Below, one piece after another: positions 46,544-56,241 of a stretch of DNA of 64,000 bases (positions within the stretch are counted from its first letter, which is position 1; each line of letters starts with the position of its first letter). Under the pieces are notes generated by a model. That model saw only the letters and a program-made list of their open reading frames with translations. It did no database searches and had not been told where the DNA came from. Location: positions 89,007 to 153,006 of the forward strand of contig NZ_MRCD01000009.1 of the NCBI RefSeq assembly GCF_001904745.1, in the 5' to 3' direction. This DNA is from Calothrix sp. HK-06 (GTDB taxonomy: Bacteria; Cyanobacteriota; Cyanobacteriia; Cyanobacteriales; Nostocaceae). A program made the position numbers and the translations under genes.

Positions 46544-47752
46544 ATGTACGCACTTAATCAAAATCAAGATAAAAATTTAGAATTGGCTCTACCTGTTATT
46601 CAGCAAAAGGTGACGGTTAGTTTTGCTTATCCTGTTCATTTTACTATGGGTTTGTTTGATTTGCATAATGTATTACTCGCACGATTAATTGCTGCTGAAT
46701 GTCAATCTCAACATAAAAAAGTTCTTGTAATTATCGATACTGATGTACTTCGTTGCCATAAAGGATTAATATCTCAAATTAGTGCTTATGTAAAACGACA
46801 TGCTAATATTATGACGCTTGTAGATAAACCGATGTTAGTACCTGGTGGAGAATCTGCTAAAAACGATAGTTATTTGATTAAGCAAGTTCATGCATTAGTT
46901 GATAAAGTCGGATTATGTCGTCATTCCTATATCTTAGCTATCGGTGGCGGCGCCGTTTTAGATATGATAGGATATGCGGCAGCTACAGCGAATCACGATA
47001 TTCGTTTAATTAAAATTCCAACTACGGTACTTGCACAAAACTATTCGAGTATAGGTGTAAAAAATAGTGTTAACGCATTTGGGAACAAGAATTATTTAGG
47101 TACATTTGCACCACCAACAGCAGTGATCAACGATTTTAGTTTTTTGACAACTTTAAGTGATACAGATTGGCGTTCGGGAATTGCCGAAGCTGTAAAAATT
47201 GCGTTAATTAAAGATGCTGACTTTTTTAATTTGATTACAACACAAGCGCAGGCATTAGTAAATCGTGATATGAATTTGATGCAGCAAATTATTTATAAAT
47301 CCGCGCAATTACATTTAAATCATACAGCAACAAATGGTGATGCTTTTGAAACGGGTTCATCACGTCCTCTCGACTTTGGACATTGGGCAGCACATAAACT
47401 TGAACAGTTAACATATTATAAGTTGCGTCATGGTGAAGCTGTAGCTATTGGCATTGCATTAGATTGTACGTATTCGTATATACTTGGTTTACTATCGCGA
47501 TTAGAATGGCAGCGAACACTTAATACACTAAAGATACTAGGTTTTACCTTGTATATTCCTGAACTCAGTGCTGCCATGTTTAATATTGAAGACCCACGCT
47601 GTATTTTTCAAGAATTAGAAGAATTTCGTGAACATTTAGGAGGTAAGTTAACTGTAACATTACTTGAATCTATTGGCAAAGGTCTAGAAATTCACGAAGT
47701 CAATACAGCGATATATCGCGAAGCTATTAATTTGTTAAAGAATAAGTTTTAA
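46544..47752 (+). CDS. eboD: EboD, 3-dehydroquinate synthase-like protein
   Basis: 402 residues, longer than AroB and with different motifs. It keeps the dehydroquinate-synthase fold residues: IGGGAVLDMIGYAAA, GIAEAVKIA, DFGHWAAHKLEQL and LRHGEAVAIG, so zinc ligands appear present. The ebo genes are widespread in bacteria and some algal plastids; in Nostoc punctiforme the cluster is needed to move the scytonemin precursor to the periplasm. Ribosome binding site AAGGA is present. It is followed by eboE after 13 bases. Confidence 0.87.
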   Translation: MYALNQNQDKNLELALPVIQQKVTVSFAYPVHFTMGLFDLHNVLLARLIAAECQSQHKKVLVIIDTDVLRCHKGLISQISAYVKRHANIMTLVDKPMLVPGGESAKNDSYLIKQVHALVDKVGLCRHSYILAIGGGAVLDMIGYAAATANHDIRLIKIPTTVLAQNYSSIGVKNSVNAFGNKNYLGTFAPPTAVINDFSFLTTLSDTDWRSGIAEAVKIALIKDADFFNLITTQAQALVNRDMNLMQQIIYKSAQLHLNHTATNGDAFETGSSRPLDFGHWAAHKLEQLTYYKLRHGEAVAIGIALDCTYSYILGLLSRLEWQRTLNTLKILGFTLYIPELSAAMFNIEDPRCIFQELEEFREHLGGKLTVTLLESIGKGLEIHEVNTAIYREAINLLKNKF

Positions 47753-47765
47753 TAACCATAACTAT

Positions 47766-49007
47766 ATGAAACTTAATAATTACCATCTTACCTATTGTAC
47801 AAATATCCATCCAGGTGAAGCTTGGAGCCAAGTTTTTAATAATCTTCAAAAATACATTCCTACGTTAAAAGCTCGACTGAGTGAGCATAAACCCTTTGGG
47901 ATTGGGTTAAGTTTGGCTAATATCGCAACGCACACTTTGTTGAAAGAAAACACCTTGTCATATTTTCAATGGTGGTTAGAAGAACATAATTTATATGTAT
48001 TTACACTGAATGGGTTTCCTTACGGGACTTTTCATGGACAACCAGTCAAAGACCAAGTATATGCACCTGATTGGTCAACAAAAGAACGTTTAGAATATAC
48101 ATTCAGATTATTACATATACTGGCGCCGTTATTACCTGAAGGTGTACAAGGTAGTATTTCAACTCTACCTATATCATATAAACCTTGGTTTAAGCAAAAT
48201 CAAGTATATCTTTCTTTTGTGATAATGAATGCAACACGTCATATCGCACGAGTAGTTGCAGAAATGGTTCGTGTTCATCGCAAAACAGGAAAATTTGTGT
48301 ATTTGGCATTAGAACCAGAACCTGATGGAGTTATTGAAAATTCCGCAGAAGTAATAAATTATTTCCAGATATATTTATTGCCTTTAGGAGGAAAATATCT
48401 TGCGAATGATTTAGGAATTTCACAAGAAAAAGCAGAACAACTACTTTTAGAGCATGTACGTATTTGTTATGACACTTGTCATTTTGCTTTAGAATATGAA
48501 AAACCTGTATCGACTATCAAACAATTTTTAGCAGCAGGAATCAAAATTGGTAAAATTCAAATTAGCGCAGCTTTAAAACTTAATTTATCAGACGACATAA
48601 AAAAACATGCCGCTTTAAGTAAAAAGCTACGCAATTTTGCAGAATCAACCTACTTGCATCAAGCCATTGCAAGAGATATAAATGGGCAGTTGTATCAATA
48701 TTCTGATTTAGATGAAGCATTACCAGACTTTGAAGATTCTATAGCCCAAGAATGGCGAATCCATTTTCATGTTCCAATTGTTTTAAATGAATATCAAGAT
48801 TTATTGTCTACTCAAGATGATATTATAGAAATATTGGAATTATTAAAAATTCAAAATTTTTGTAATCATCTAGAAATTGAAACGTATACATGGGAAGTTT
48901 TGCCTCATGATATGAAGTTAGATATAATTACATCTATTCAGCGCGAGTATAAATGGATAATGCAAAAATTATGTCAGGCACCATCTAAAATATCATCAAG
49001 TATTTGA
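47766..49007 (+). CDS. eboE: EboE, metabolite traffic protein (TIM-barrel, sugar isomerase-like)
   Basis: 413 residues. The N-terminal YCTNIHPGEAW and the FTLNGFPYGTFHG blocks are typical. It has the xylose-isomerase-like TIM-barrel features, including acidic LALEPEPDG and CYDTCHFALEYE near 235, then KIGKIQISAAL. The exact reaction is unknown. It lies between eboD and eboF on the same strand, consistent with one transcript. Confidence 0.87.
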   Translation: MKLNNYHLTYCTNIHPGEAWSQVFNNLQKYIPTLKARLSEHKPFGIGLSLANIATHTLLKENTLSYFQWWLEEHNLYVFTLNGFPYGTFHGQPVKDQVYAPDWSTKERLEYTFRLLHILAPLLPEGVQGSISTLPISYKPWFKQNQVYLSFVIMNATRHIARVVAEMVRVHRKTGKFVYLALEPEPDGVIENSAEVINYFQIYLLPLGGKYLANDLGISQEKAEQLLLEHVRICYDTCHFALEYEKPVSTIKQFLAAGIKIGKIQISAALKLNLSDDIKKHAALSKKLRNFAESTYLHQAIARDINGQLYQYSDLDEALPDFEDSIAQEWRIHFHVPIVLNEYQDLLSTQDDIIEILELLKIQNFCNHLEIETYTWEVLPHDMKLDIITSIQREYKWIMQKLCQAPSKISSSI

Positions 49008-49033
49008 TTGTGTAGTTACGATATAATTTTTTT

Positions 49034-49069
49034 AATCTCCCCCTGCCCTTTGCTCTCTTCGGGGGGATT
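49034..49069. terminator. Hairpin between eboE and eboF
   Basis: Nine-base arms AATCTCCCC and GGGGGGATT (with one G-T pair) around an 18-base loop. There is no T tract; it may attenuate rather than terminate, since eboF begins 28 bases later. Confidence 0.45.
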
Positions 49070-49096
49070 AACTCTATAATTAAGTTCTTATATATT

Positions 49097-50488
49097 ATGA
49101 ATAAAACAGTTGTTATAAATGTTGTCGGTCTGTCATCACGACTTCTAAAATATACTCCCAAGCTTTCACAGTGGGCACAACGTGGACAAGTTACCACTAT
49201 AAACCCTGTTCTACCTGCTGTGACTTGCACTGCACAAGCTACATATTTAACTGGTGTTCTTCCTAGTGAACATGGTGTTGTTGCGAACGGTTGGTATTTT
49301 CGCTCGGAATGTGAGGTCAAATTTTGGCGCCAGTCGAATAAGTTAGTACAAGCTCCAAAAATATGGGATATTGCACGTGTTAACAATCCTGAGTTTAGCT
49401 GTGCGAATTTATTTTGGTGGTATAATATGTACTCGTCGGTTGATTACTCGGTGACTCCACGACCGATGTATCCTGCTGATGGCAGAAAATTACCTGATAT
49501 CTACACGCAACCGAGTGACTGGCGATTTGATTTACAAAAAGAATTAGGACAATTTCCGCTGTTTAATTTTTGGGGTCCAAATACTTCTATTGATTCTACG
49601 CGCTGGATAGCAGATTCTGCTAAGTGGACAGAAGAAAAATCTAATCCAACTTTAACATTAATTTATTTACCGCATTTAGATTACTGTTTACAGAAATTTG
49701 GACATGACGAAAAGAACATAATCAAAGACTTACAAGAGATAGATACGGTTTGTAGCGATTTAATTGATTTTTATGAAACACGCGGCGCCAAAGTAATTGT
49801 GTTATCTGAATATGGCATTACGAATGTATCAAAGCCTATTCATATAAACCGCGTGCTTCGCGAAAAGGGTTTACTGAAAGTTAGAGAAGAATTAGGATGC
49901 GAAATATTAGATGCAGGCGCCAGTAAGGCTTTTGCAGTTGCTGACCATCAACTTGCCCACATCTATATAAATGACCCTGAATGTACTTCTGTTGTTAAAG
50001 ACTTGCTACAATCAATGGATGGAATTGGCTATATATTAGATGATACAGCCAAAAAACTACATGGCTTAAATCATGCACGTTCGGGTGAGCTTGTTGCTGT
50101 TGCTAACAATGATGCATGGTTTACTTATTATTACTGGTTGAATGATAATAAGGCGCCGGACTTTGCCAGAACTGTTGATATTCACCGCAAACCAGGTTAT
50201 GACCCCGTAGAATTATTCATCGACCCACAAATCAAATTCCCAAAACTAAAAGTTGGTTTAAAACTATTGCAGAAAAAACTTGGCTTCCGTTACCTAATGG
50301 ACGTAATACCATTAGACGCGACCCTGGTCAAAGGTTCACACGGTAGTATAGATGTTTCTCCAGAAGATAAACCAGTTTTTATCACGCAGCAATTAGATTC
50401 AAATAACACAGTTGCCGCAACAGAAGTGTGTAATTTGATATTACAACATTTACAACTCCTAGAGAATGGTGCGTTACGCTGTCGCTAA
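49097..50488 (+). CDS. eboF: EboF, nucleotide pyrophosphatase/phosphodiesterase-like protein
   Basis: 463 residues of the alkaline phosphatase superfamily. The nucleophile region is NPVLPAVTCTAQATYLTGVLP, with metal ligands in HGVVANGWYF, LPHLDYCLQKFG and VLSEYGITN. The C-terminus has KGSHGS. No signal peptide is visible. This is the last gene of the canonical ebo order, in the expected place after eboE. Confidence 0.85.
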   Translation: MNKTVVINVVGLSSRLLKYTPKLSQWAQRGQVTTINPVLPAVTCTAQATYLTGVLPSEHGVVANGWYFRSECEVKFWRQSNKLVQAPKIWDIARVNNPEFSCANLFWWYNMYSSVDYSVTPRPMYPADGRKLPDIYTQPSDWRFDLQKELGQFPLFNFWGPNTSIDSTRWIADSAKWTEEKSNPTLTLIYLPHLDYCLQKFGHDEKNIIKDLQEIDTVCSDLIDFYETRGAKVIVLSEYGITNVSKPIHINRVLREKGLLKVREELGCEILDAGASKAFAVADHQLAHIYINDPECTSVVKDLLQSMDGIGYILDDTAKKLHGLNHARSGELVAVANNDAWFTYYYWLNDNKAPDFARTVDIHRKPGYDPVELFIDPQIKFPKLKVGLKLLQKKLGFRYLMDVIPLDATLVKGSHGSIDVSPEDKPVFITQQLDSNNTVAATEVCNLILQHLQLLENGALRCR

Positions 50489-50503
50489 CACACCCTACTG
50501 TGT

Positions 50504-51076
50504 CTACTGTGCTAGGATTTTGTAAATTTCACGCTTAACCTGAATAAGAAGGTCACGCACTTGATTTGCTTGCTCTAAATTGCCACTCCGAGCAACAGTA
50601 GTAACAGCATCATTCAACTCTGTTAAAGTATCGCGCAACTCAATTAATTCAGAAGGTTTACTTTCTTTAAAGTCAGAAGGGTTTTCTAAATTAGATTGTT
50701 GATTGCGCTCACTTAACAGTTGTCTACCGCTTTCGGTAATAGTATAAACACGCTTTCCTTCAACCTGTGTACTAGTCAAATGATTACTCTCCTCTAGCAT
50801 TTGAAGAGTTGGATACACAGAACCAGGACTGAGACGATGAAAGCCACCACGACGAGCTTCCAACTCTTTGATAATCTCATAACCATGCTGGGGACGTTCA
50901 GACAACAACCCAAGCAGAATAAACTTCATATCACCACGACGAGTGCGTCGTCTATCTCCCCAGCCATGACCGTGCGATTCTTTTCGTCCAAAGCGCTCGC
51001 TTGCGAAAAAACTATTGCCAATGTTTTCTCCTGCCCATGCTGGTGTAAGGAAGCGCGGATGAAATCTCCTAAACAT
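50504..51076 (-). CDS. PadR-family transcriptional regulator
   Basis: 190 residues. The winged-helix domain (about 50-115) has FILLGLLSERPQHGYEIIKELE and LSPGSVYPTLQMLEESNHL, typical of PadR. An N-terminal extension is rich in His, Gly and Arg (HGHGWGDRRRTRRG), recalling the metal-linked PadR protein YqjI. The C-terminus is a coiled-coil dimer helix. It is probably autoregulated via the tandem operator at 51115. It converges on eboF. Confidence 0.88.
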   Translation of the reverse strand: MFRRFHPRFLTPAWAGENIGNSFFASERFGRKESHGHGWGDRRRTRRGDMKFILLGLLSERPQHGYEIIKELEARRGGFHRLSPGSVYPTLQMLEESNHLTSTQVEGKRVYTITESGRQLLSERNQQSNLENPSDFKESKPSELIELRDTLTELNDAVTTVARSGNLEQANQVRDLLIQVKREIYKILAQ

Positions 51077-51114
51077 ATATATAACTCCTTGCTATCATTT
51101 CTTAGTGTTTGACT

Positions 51115-51162
51115 TATCGCGATATATCGTTATCGCAATAAATATCCTATCGCGATATATCG
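51115..51162 (-). promoter_or_regulatory. Tandem TATCGCGATATATCG operator upstream of the PadR gene
   Basis: Two identical 15-base copies (51115-51129 and 51148-51162), themselves near-palindromic, lie 33 bases apart, about three helical turns, with a partial TATCGC between them. The first is 38 bases upstream of the PadR start. Position and symmetry fit an autoregulatory operator. Confidence 0.75.
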
Positions 51163-51180
51163 AAATTGTCAAATAGACGT

Positions 51181-51208
51181 GTAAAGACGTTACATGTAAC
51201 GTCTCTAC
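51181..51208 (-). terminator. ACATGT-centred palindrome downstream of the 51218 gene
   Basis: A 28-base palindrome with one mismatch (GTAAAGACGTTACA against GTAGAGACGTTACA). It lies 3' of the minus-strand gene at 51218 and just upstream of the PadR operator, so it would insulate the two transcripts. Confidence 0.6.
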
Positions 51209-51217
51209 AAGCTTTGA

Positions 51218-51682
51218 TTATGCTCCTCGGTCGCGTGTTAGGTCATAAATAACTTTCTCTGCGTACCAGTTATTTGTCCGATTTGGGTATTTAAACTTAG
51301 CTTGGTTCAAAAGTCTATTTATCCCTTGTATATCTCTGTGTAGCAAACTAAGAAGCTGCGAGCGGAGTCTGCTGTTCACTTGGTCAATAGTGATAATGTT
51401 ATTGTCTTGTTTGTACTGTTGAGGAGAATAACTGGCACCAGCTTTATTAGTACTTTTATTCGCTTGTAAGGTGCCGACACCAAGGCCAATAACAGCAGCA
51501 GCACTCAGTAACAGTCCAACTTGAGACGCTTGTTCAGCTTCGCGTGAGGTAGAACTCAAATTAGCTTCTCGAACAGAAGTTGTATTTAATGTCGCAGTAG
51601 CAAGTAAACTAGCCACAGCTGTCGCTGCTAGTATTTTTAAATTAGTCGATTGTTTTACAAGTTGATTAAATAGTAATTGCAT
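51218..51682 (-). CDS. Hypothetical protein with N-terminal hydrophobic segments
   Basis: 154 residues from the ATG at 51682 (MQLLFNQLVKQSTNLK). The frame stays open another 17 codons upstream, but these are read from the ACGGAT repeat (MATDTTDVTD) and are unlikely to be real. Two hydrophobic segments (ILAATAVASLLATAT and VGLLLSAAAVIGLGVGTL) suggest a small membrane protein with a polar C-terminal half (LLHRDIQGINRLLNQAKFKYP). The family is unknown. Confidence 0.6.
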   Translation of the reverse strand: MQLLFNQLVKQSTNLKILAATAVASLLATATLNTTSVREANLSSTSREAEQASQVGLLLSAAAVIGLGVGTLQANKSTNKAGASYSPQQYKQDNNIITIDQVNSRLRSQLLSLLHRDIQGINRLLNQAKFKYPNRTNNWYAEKVIYDLTRDRGA

Positions 51683-51700
51683 ATAGTTTGTAACCAATAA

Positions 51701-51732
51701 CCTATCCGTTACATCCGTTGTATCCGTTGCCA
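51701..51732. repeat. ACGGAT repeat, single arm
   Basis: Units CCTATCCGTT, ACATCCGTTG and TATCCGTTGCC without the mirrored arm. It lies upstream of the 51218 gene. In one frame it would encode the spurious MATDTTDVTD start. Confidence 0.6.
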
Positions 51733-51769
51733 TATTTCTACTATGCTCAAAAATTATGACAAAATTATG

Positions 51770-53980
51770 TCAAGCCATAGAAACTGGGATGGTTATCACA
51801 AACTTGGTGCCGTTACCGTACTTTGAATCACATGTTAACTTACCGCGATGGGTTTTGGCGATGATTTGGTAACTGATAGACAAACCTAGACCAGCACCTT
51901 TCCCAACTGGTTTAGTTGTAAAGAAGGGTTCAAATAAATGTTTACTATCTTCATGTTTTATACCAATACCATTATCTGTGATACATATTTGTATCCAATT
52001 ATTTTCTATAACCTGAGTAGATATTTTTATAATTCGAGATTTGGTTGTAATTTCGTTTAATGCATCAATAGCATTATTTAAAATATGTAAGAAAACTTGA
52101 TTTAATTGTTTCGCATAGCATTTAACTAAAGGTAATTCACCGTATTCTTTGATGACTTCGATGTCTGTGCTTGAATCTATTTTGAGGCGATGCTGTATCA
52201 TTAATAGTGTGCTATCTATACCTTCGTGTATATTTACTTCTTTGCATTCGGCTTCATCGAGTCTTGAAAATGAACGTAGAGATTGTACTATATCACTAAT
52301 ACGATTGGCGCCGACTTTCATTGAATTAATTAGTTTGGGTAAATCTTCTTCAATAAATTCTAAATCAACTTTTTCAATTAGTTGCTTTAATGCTGATGGA
52401 GGGTTTGGAAAATATTCTTGATAAGATTCTAATAATTCTAATAAATTTACTGTATATGCTTCTATATGAGTAATGTTACCATATATGAAACTCACTGGAT
52501 TATTGATTTCATGTGCAATCCCTGCTACCATTTGACCTAATGCTGACATTTTTTCAGCTTGCAAGATTTGTGCCTGAGTTTGCCGTAAATCACATAAAGC
52601 TTTTTGTAGTTCTATCGTTCTTTCTTCTACACGACTTTCTAACTCATTAAACGAATTACTCAGTTCCATCGCCATTTTCTTAAAAGCTGACGCTAATTGT
52701 CCAATTTCATCCAGACGGTTAACATCAATATTAATATCAAATTCACCTGCCGAAATTTTACTAATTGTGTGCGTCAATTCACTTAACGGAGTTGCAACTT
52801 GTTTACGTAGTACGGATAAAAGTAACCAAATGACTACAGCTAATATACTTATTCCAGAAAATAAAATAAATATAAATGTATTAAATGCAGATTCAAATAA
52901 AAGTGATTTTGGATATACAGTTACAAAGTACCAGTCTGGTCCATCAATTTTAGTAATTGCTAAATATAGCTGGTCTTGGTGATTTTCAATTACATTATTG
53001 CTACTATTGTGTTTAGCTAGCTCATAAATTCGAGACAATTCTGAATTATTTAGCTCAGTAATGTTTAATTTACCTTGATTACGCTTAATTTTTTCTGTAA
53101 GCGAAGGATGTGCAATTAATACACCATCGTTTCTAAAGATAATATTATACGTTCCTGGTAATTTCTTGTTGGTTGTGCTTTTCATTAAATCAGTCAACAC
53201 AATATCATGCCCAACAATGCCTAAAAAATCATTATCATTATATATTGGTAAAATTGCTGAAACCATCCAAGTATTGATTGTAGTATCAAGATACAGCTTT
53301 GTAAATACTGGTTTTTTCTCTGGATTGTTTTCAGGAGTTGCGACTGTAAAATATTCTTCATTTGGTATGTACAAATTTGCAGGCGCCTCTAACCCCCACG
53401 CTTTACCTTTCCAGTAACTAATATCAATATTCTTTTTAGAATCAAAATAAGTGCCCGCAAACCTGTTACTCCAAGCTAAACCATAGGCGCCGATTAAATT
53501 GTACGCTATTACAATCAAACGCTTGTCTTCAACATTCACCTCGACATTACGACCAATAAATAGAGTTGGATAACGTACCGCATCGAATTGTTTTATTGGT
53601 AGATTTTGAGCGAAACTCCGCTTTGTCCCATCACTTCAAGGAAAATATAATTTTTGGAACTCTATATCAATCGAACTTGGAGAAGATTGTTTTAACTCCT
53701 GCAATAATCGATTTCTTAAAAATGTCAAATTATCTCTAGCCAATAAAAAAAGACTGCTTTCGTGTTCTCCCCGTTCAACGATGTATTTTTCTAACTGCTG
53801 TTTCGTTTGAGCTTCCAAGTTGGACATCATGTAAAAGTAACCGTAAACAGCAACAGACACAACAACAGCCGTAACTCGCAGCGTCATATTATACAGCGTT
53901 TTACGGGCGAGTGAAGAATTTTGAGTAGCAGTTATTGGCGAAAGTTTAGCGAATAAGCGCGCACAAAAATTTACCGACAT
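51770..53980 (-). pseudogene. Sensor histidine kinase interrupted by an in-frame TGA
   Basis: One 736-codon frame broken by a TGA at 53636-53638 (codon 115). Upstream of it lie a membrane helix and the start of a dCache-type sensor domain ending EFQKLYFP. Downstream, the same frame continues SDGTKRSFAQNLPIKQFD and runs on. The rest has the second sensor half, a helix (FIFILFSGISILAVVIWLL), HAMP, coiled coil, HisKA (GIAHEINNPVSF) and HATPase (NAIDALNE, GAGLGLSISYQI). If the missing residue was Trp, TGG to TGA is one change. The product may be lost, or a shortened protein may start at the GTG at 53539. Confidence 0.82.
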
Positions 53981-54270
53981 GAGGCAGAGTGTTTTAGGTT
54001 ATACATCTGTTTTCTCATGCCGGAGCCTAAAATGGCAAAGCAGGTATCACCTGGATTCAAAAATATCTATAGGTATTATCGGAAAAAACTATCCAAAATC
54101 TATCTTATTGTAGTTATGCTGATAGACCAAAGATAAAAATTACTTTATCTTAAGATTGTTTGTAATTTATTAATCAAATACATAGCCAATATCGGTGTAT
54201 TGATGCCGATACGGATGTCCAAGGCAGTATACAAATATAGTTAGTCCCCATTTGAGTATATATATTATTT

Positions 54271-56103
54271 ATGGCATTATTAGATTCTCAATTTGGCAAG
54301 AAAGAGACACGTACTGTCGGGAACGGTCTTCAGTCATTATGTTTAATTATATTTACACTCGCTTCAATTACAGCAATGGGCGCCCGTCTAGCTCACTTGC
54401 AAGTAGTAGAAGGCAAAAAGTATAGTGAGCGCGCGCAGTCGAATCGAGTACGAGTTATTCCTAAACAACCAGAACGGGGCAACGTTTTTGACCGCAACGG
54501 CAAACTTTTAGCAACAACTCGTTACCCACGTTCGGTATACTTATGGCCAATGACACACACAAAATCGGGATGGGATGAAAAAATTGGGCCACGTTTGTCT
54601 AAAATTTTAGACATGCCTCAAGAAGAAATCGAAAAGAAACTCGAAGAAGCTGGGCCAAACTCTTCTACACTTGTACGTATCGCTCGCGACTTGAGCATGG
54701 AAGAGGTTACAGCACTCAAAGAATATCATCATGAACTTCCTAACGTTGAAATTCATACTGAGGCAGTACGTTCTTACCCGCATAAACATGCATTAGCCCA
54801 TGTGCTAGGTTATACCCGCGAACTAACTGCTGAACAACTCAAAAAGAGAAAAGACGAAGGCTATCGTCTTGGTGATGTTATCGGACAAATGGGCGTAGAA
54901 AAAGCCTTTGAACAACACCTACGCGGTGAATGGGGTGGTCAAGAAGTTGAAGTTGATGGTCGCGGGCGCCCTCTAAAAACCTTGGGAGAAGTACAAGCAA
55001 AACCTGGTAAAGATTTACACTTAACTATTGACTTAGACATCCAAAAAGCAGCAGAGAAAGCTTTGGGTGGTAAAAATGGCTCAGTTGTGGTAATAAATCC
55101 AAACAATGGGTCTGTCTTAGCAATGGTTTCTCATCCAACTTTTGACCCAAACGTTTTCTCAAAACAGAAACCAGACCCTAAAGAACTACGGAACGTTTTG
55201 CAGGGTGAAGGATATCCACTTGTAAATCGTGCGTTGAGTGCATTTCCTCCAGCAAGTACCTTCAAAATTGTTACCACAGCTGCGGGGTTAGAGTCGGGTA
55301 AATTTAAAGCCAGTACTATATTACCGACATTTGGGTCACTTAATATTGGTGGTGTAACATTTGGTGAGTGGAACCATGCAGGGTTCGGACCATTAGGGTT
55401 TACAGGTGCGATGGCAATGAGTAGTGATACCTTTTTTTACCAAATTGGTAGAGGAGTAGGTGGACCAACAATGATTGAATGGACGCGCAAATTTGGATTT
55501 GGTAAGAAAACCGGATTTGAGTTTACCACAGAAGAATCCAAAGGTTTAGTACCAGACGAAGAATGGACGCAAAGAGCATTAAAAATGCCTTGGACTATTG
55601 GACACACTATTAATATGTCTATTGGTCAAGGCGCCTTGTTAACAACACCATTACAAGTAGCTGGAATGTTTGCGGTTCCAGCTAATGGTGGTTATCTCGT
55701 GCAACCCCATTTATTTAAAGACAACGAAGACGCAAAAAAATGGCGTAAATCTGTTGGCATGAAACCCGAAACTGTTAAAATTTTACGCGAAGGTCTACGC
55801 AAAGTTATCACCGACGGTACAGCAAAATCTTTAAATTCCCCGACAGTGGCGCCAATAGCTGGTAAAACAGGTACCGCCGAAGCTTGGAGAAAAGGCGTAA
55901 AAGAAAACCACGCATGGTTTGGCGGTTACGCTCCTGCCGACAAACCAGAAATTTTAGTAGTTACCTTTGCCGAACACTCTGGTGGTGGTGGTGGTAGCGT
56001 CGCGGCGCCAATGGCTTTACAAATAATGGAAGACTACTTCCAAAGAAAGTACCCTGGTAAGTACAAAAAACCCGAAGTTAAAGAAGTTGAGAAGAAGAGT
56101 TAG
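54271..56103 (+). CDS. mrdA: Penicillin-binding protein 2 (MrdA)
   Basis: 610 residues. One N-terminal membrane helix (about 20-37), a PBP dimer domain (HLQVVEGKKYSERAQSNRVR) and a transpeptidase domain with Ser329 in PPASTFK, SSD in AMSSDTFF and KTGTAEA. It cross-links peptidoglycan for lateral wall growth, working with RodA; no rodA gene is adjacent. The final codons and stop lead straight into the ACGGAT repeat. Confidence 0.95.
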   Translation: MALLDSQFGKKETRTVGNGLQSLCLIIFTLASITAMGARLAHLQVVEGKKYSERAQSNRVRVIPKQPERGNVFDRNGKLLATTRYPRSVYLWPMTHTKSGWDEKIGPRLSKILDMPQEEIEKKLEEAGPNSSTLVRIARDLSMEEVTALKEYHHELPNVEIHTEAVRSYPHKHALAHVLGYTRELTAEQLKKRKDEGYRLGDVIGQMGVEKAFEQHLRGEWGGQEVEVDGRGRPLKTLGEVQAKPGKDLHLTIDLDIQKAAEKALGGKNGSVVVINPNNGSVLAMVSHPTFDPNVFSKQKPDPKELRNVLQGEGYPLVNRALSAFPPASTFKIVTTAAGLESGKFKASTILPTFGSLNIGGVTFGEWNHAGFGPLGFTGAMAMSSDTFFYQIGRGVGGPTMIEWTRKFGFGKKTGFEFTTEESKGLVPDEEWTQRALKMPWTIGHTINMSIGQGALLTTPLQVAGMFAVPANGGYLVQPHLFKDNEDAKKWRKSVGMKPETVKILREGLRKVITDGTAKSLNSPTVAPIAGKTGTAEAWRKGVKENHAWFGGYAPADKPEILVVTFAEHSGGGGGSVAAPMALQIMEDYFQRKYPGKYKKPEVKEVEKKS

Positions 56104-56241
56104 GCAACGGATGTAACGGATGTAACGGATGAATTATTTGTTACAAACAAGATTGTAGGTTTAGCAAAAGCCACCTTACTTGTTATCGTACTTATTATCT
56201 AAAATCACTCATCCGTTACATCCGTTCATTATCCGTTGCCA
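56103..56241. repeat. ACGGAT inverted repeat with long loop
   Basis: Left units GGCAACGGATG, TAACGGATG and TAACGGATGA lie right after the mrdA stop; right units TCATCCGTTACATCCGTT and TATCCGTTGCC lie at about 56209-56241, inside the end of the convergent redoxin gene. The loop of about 75 bases has no obvious gene. It is the longest copy of the family. Confidence 0.78.

Noticed and set aside
47000..47752. eboD as a second aroB
   Set aside because: Motifs and length fit the EboD branch and the neighbours eboE and eboF decide it; a genuine aroB is at 42197.
48985..49386. 133-codon frame opposite eboF
   Set aside because: It covers the start of eboF and the eboE-eboF hairpin; the protein resembles nothing and eboF is certain.
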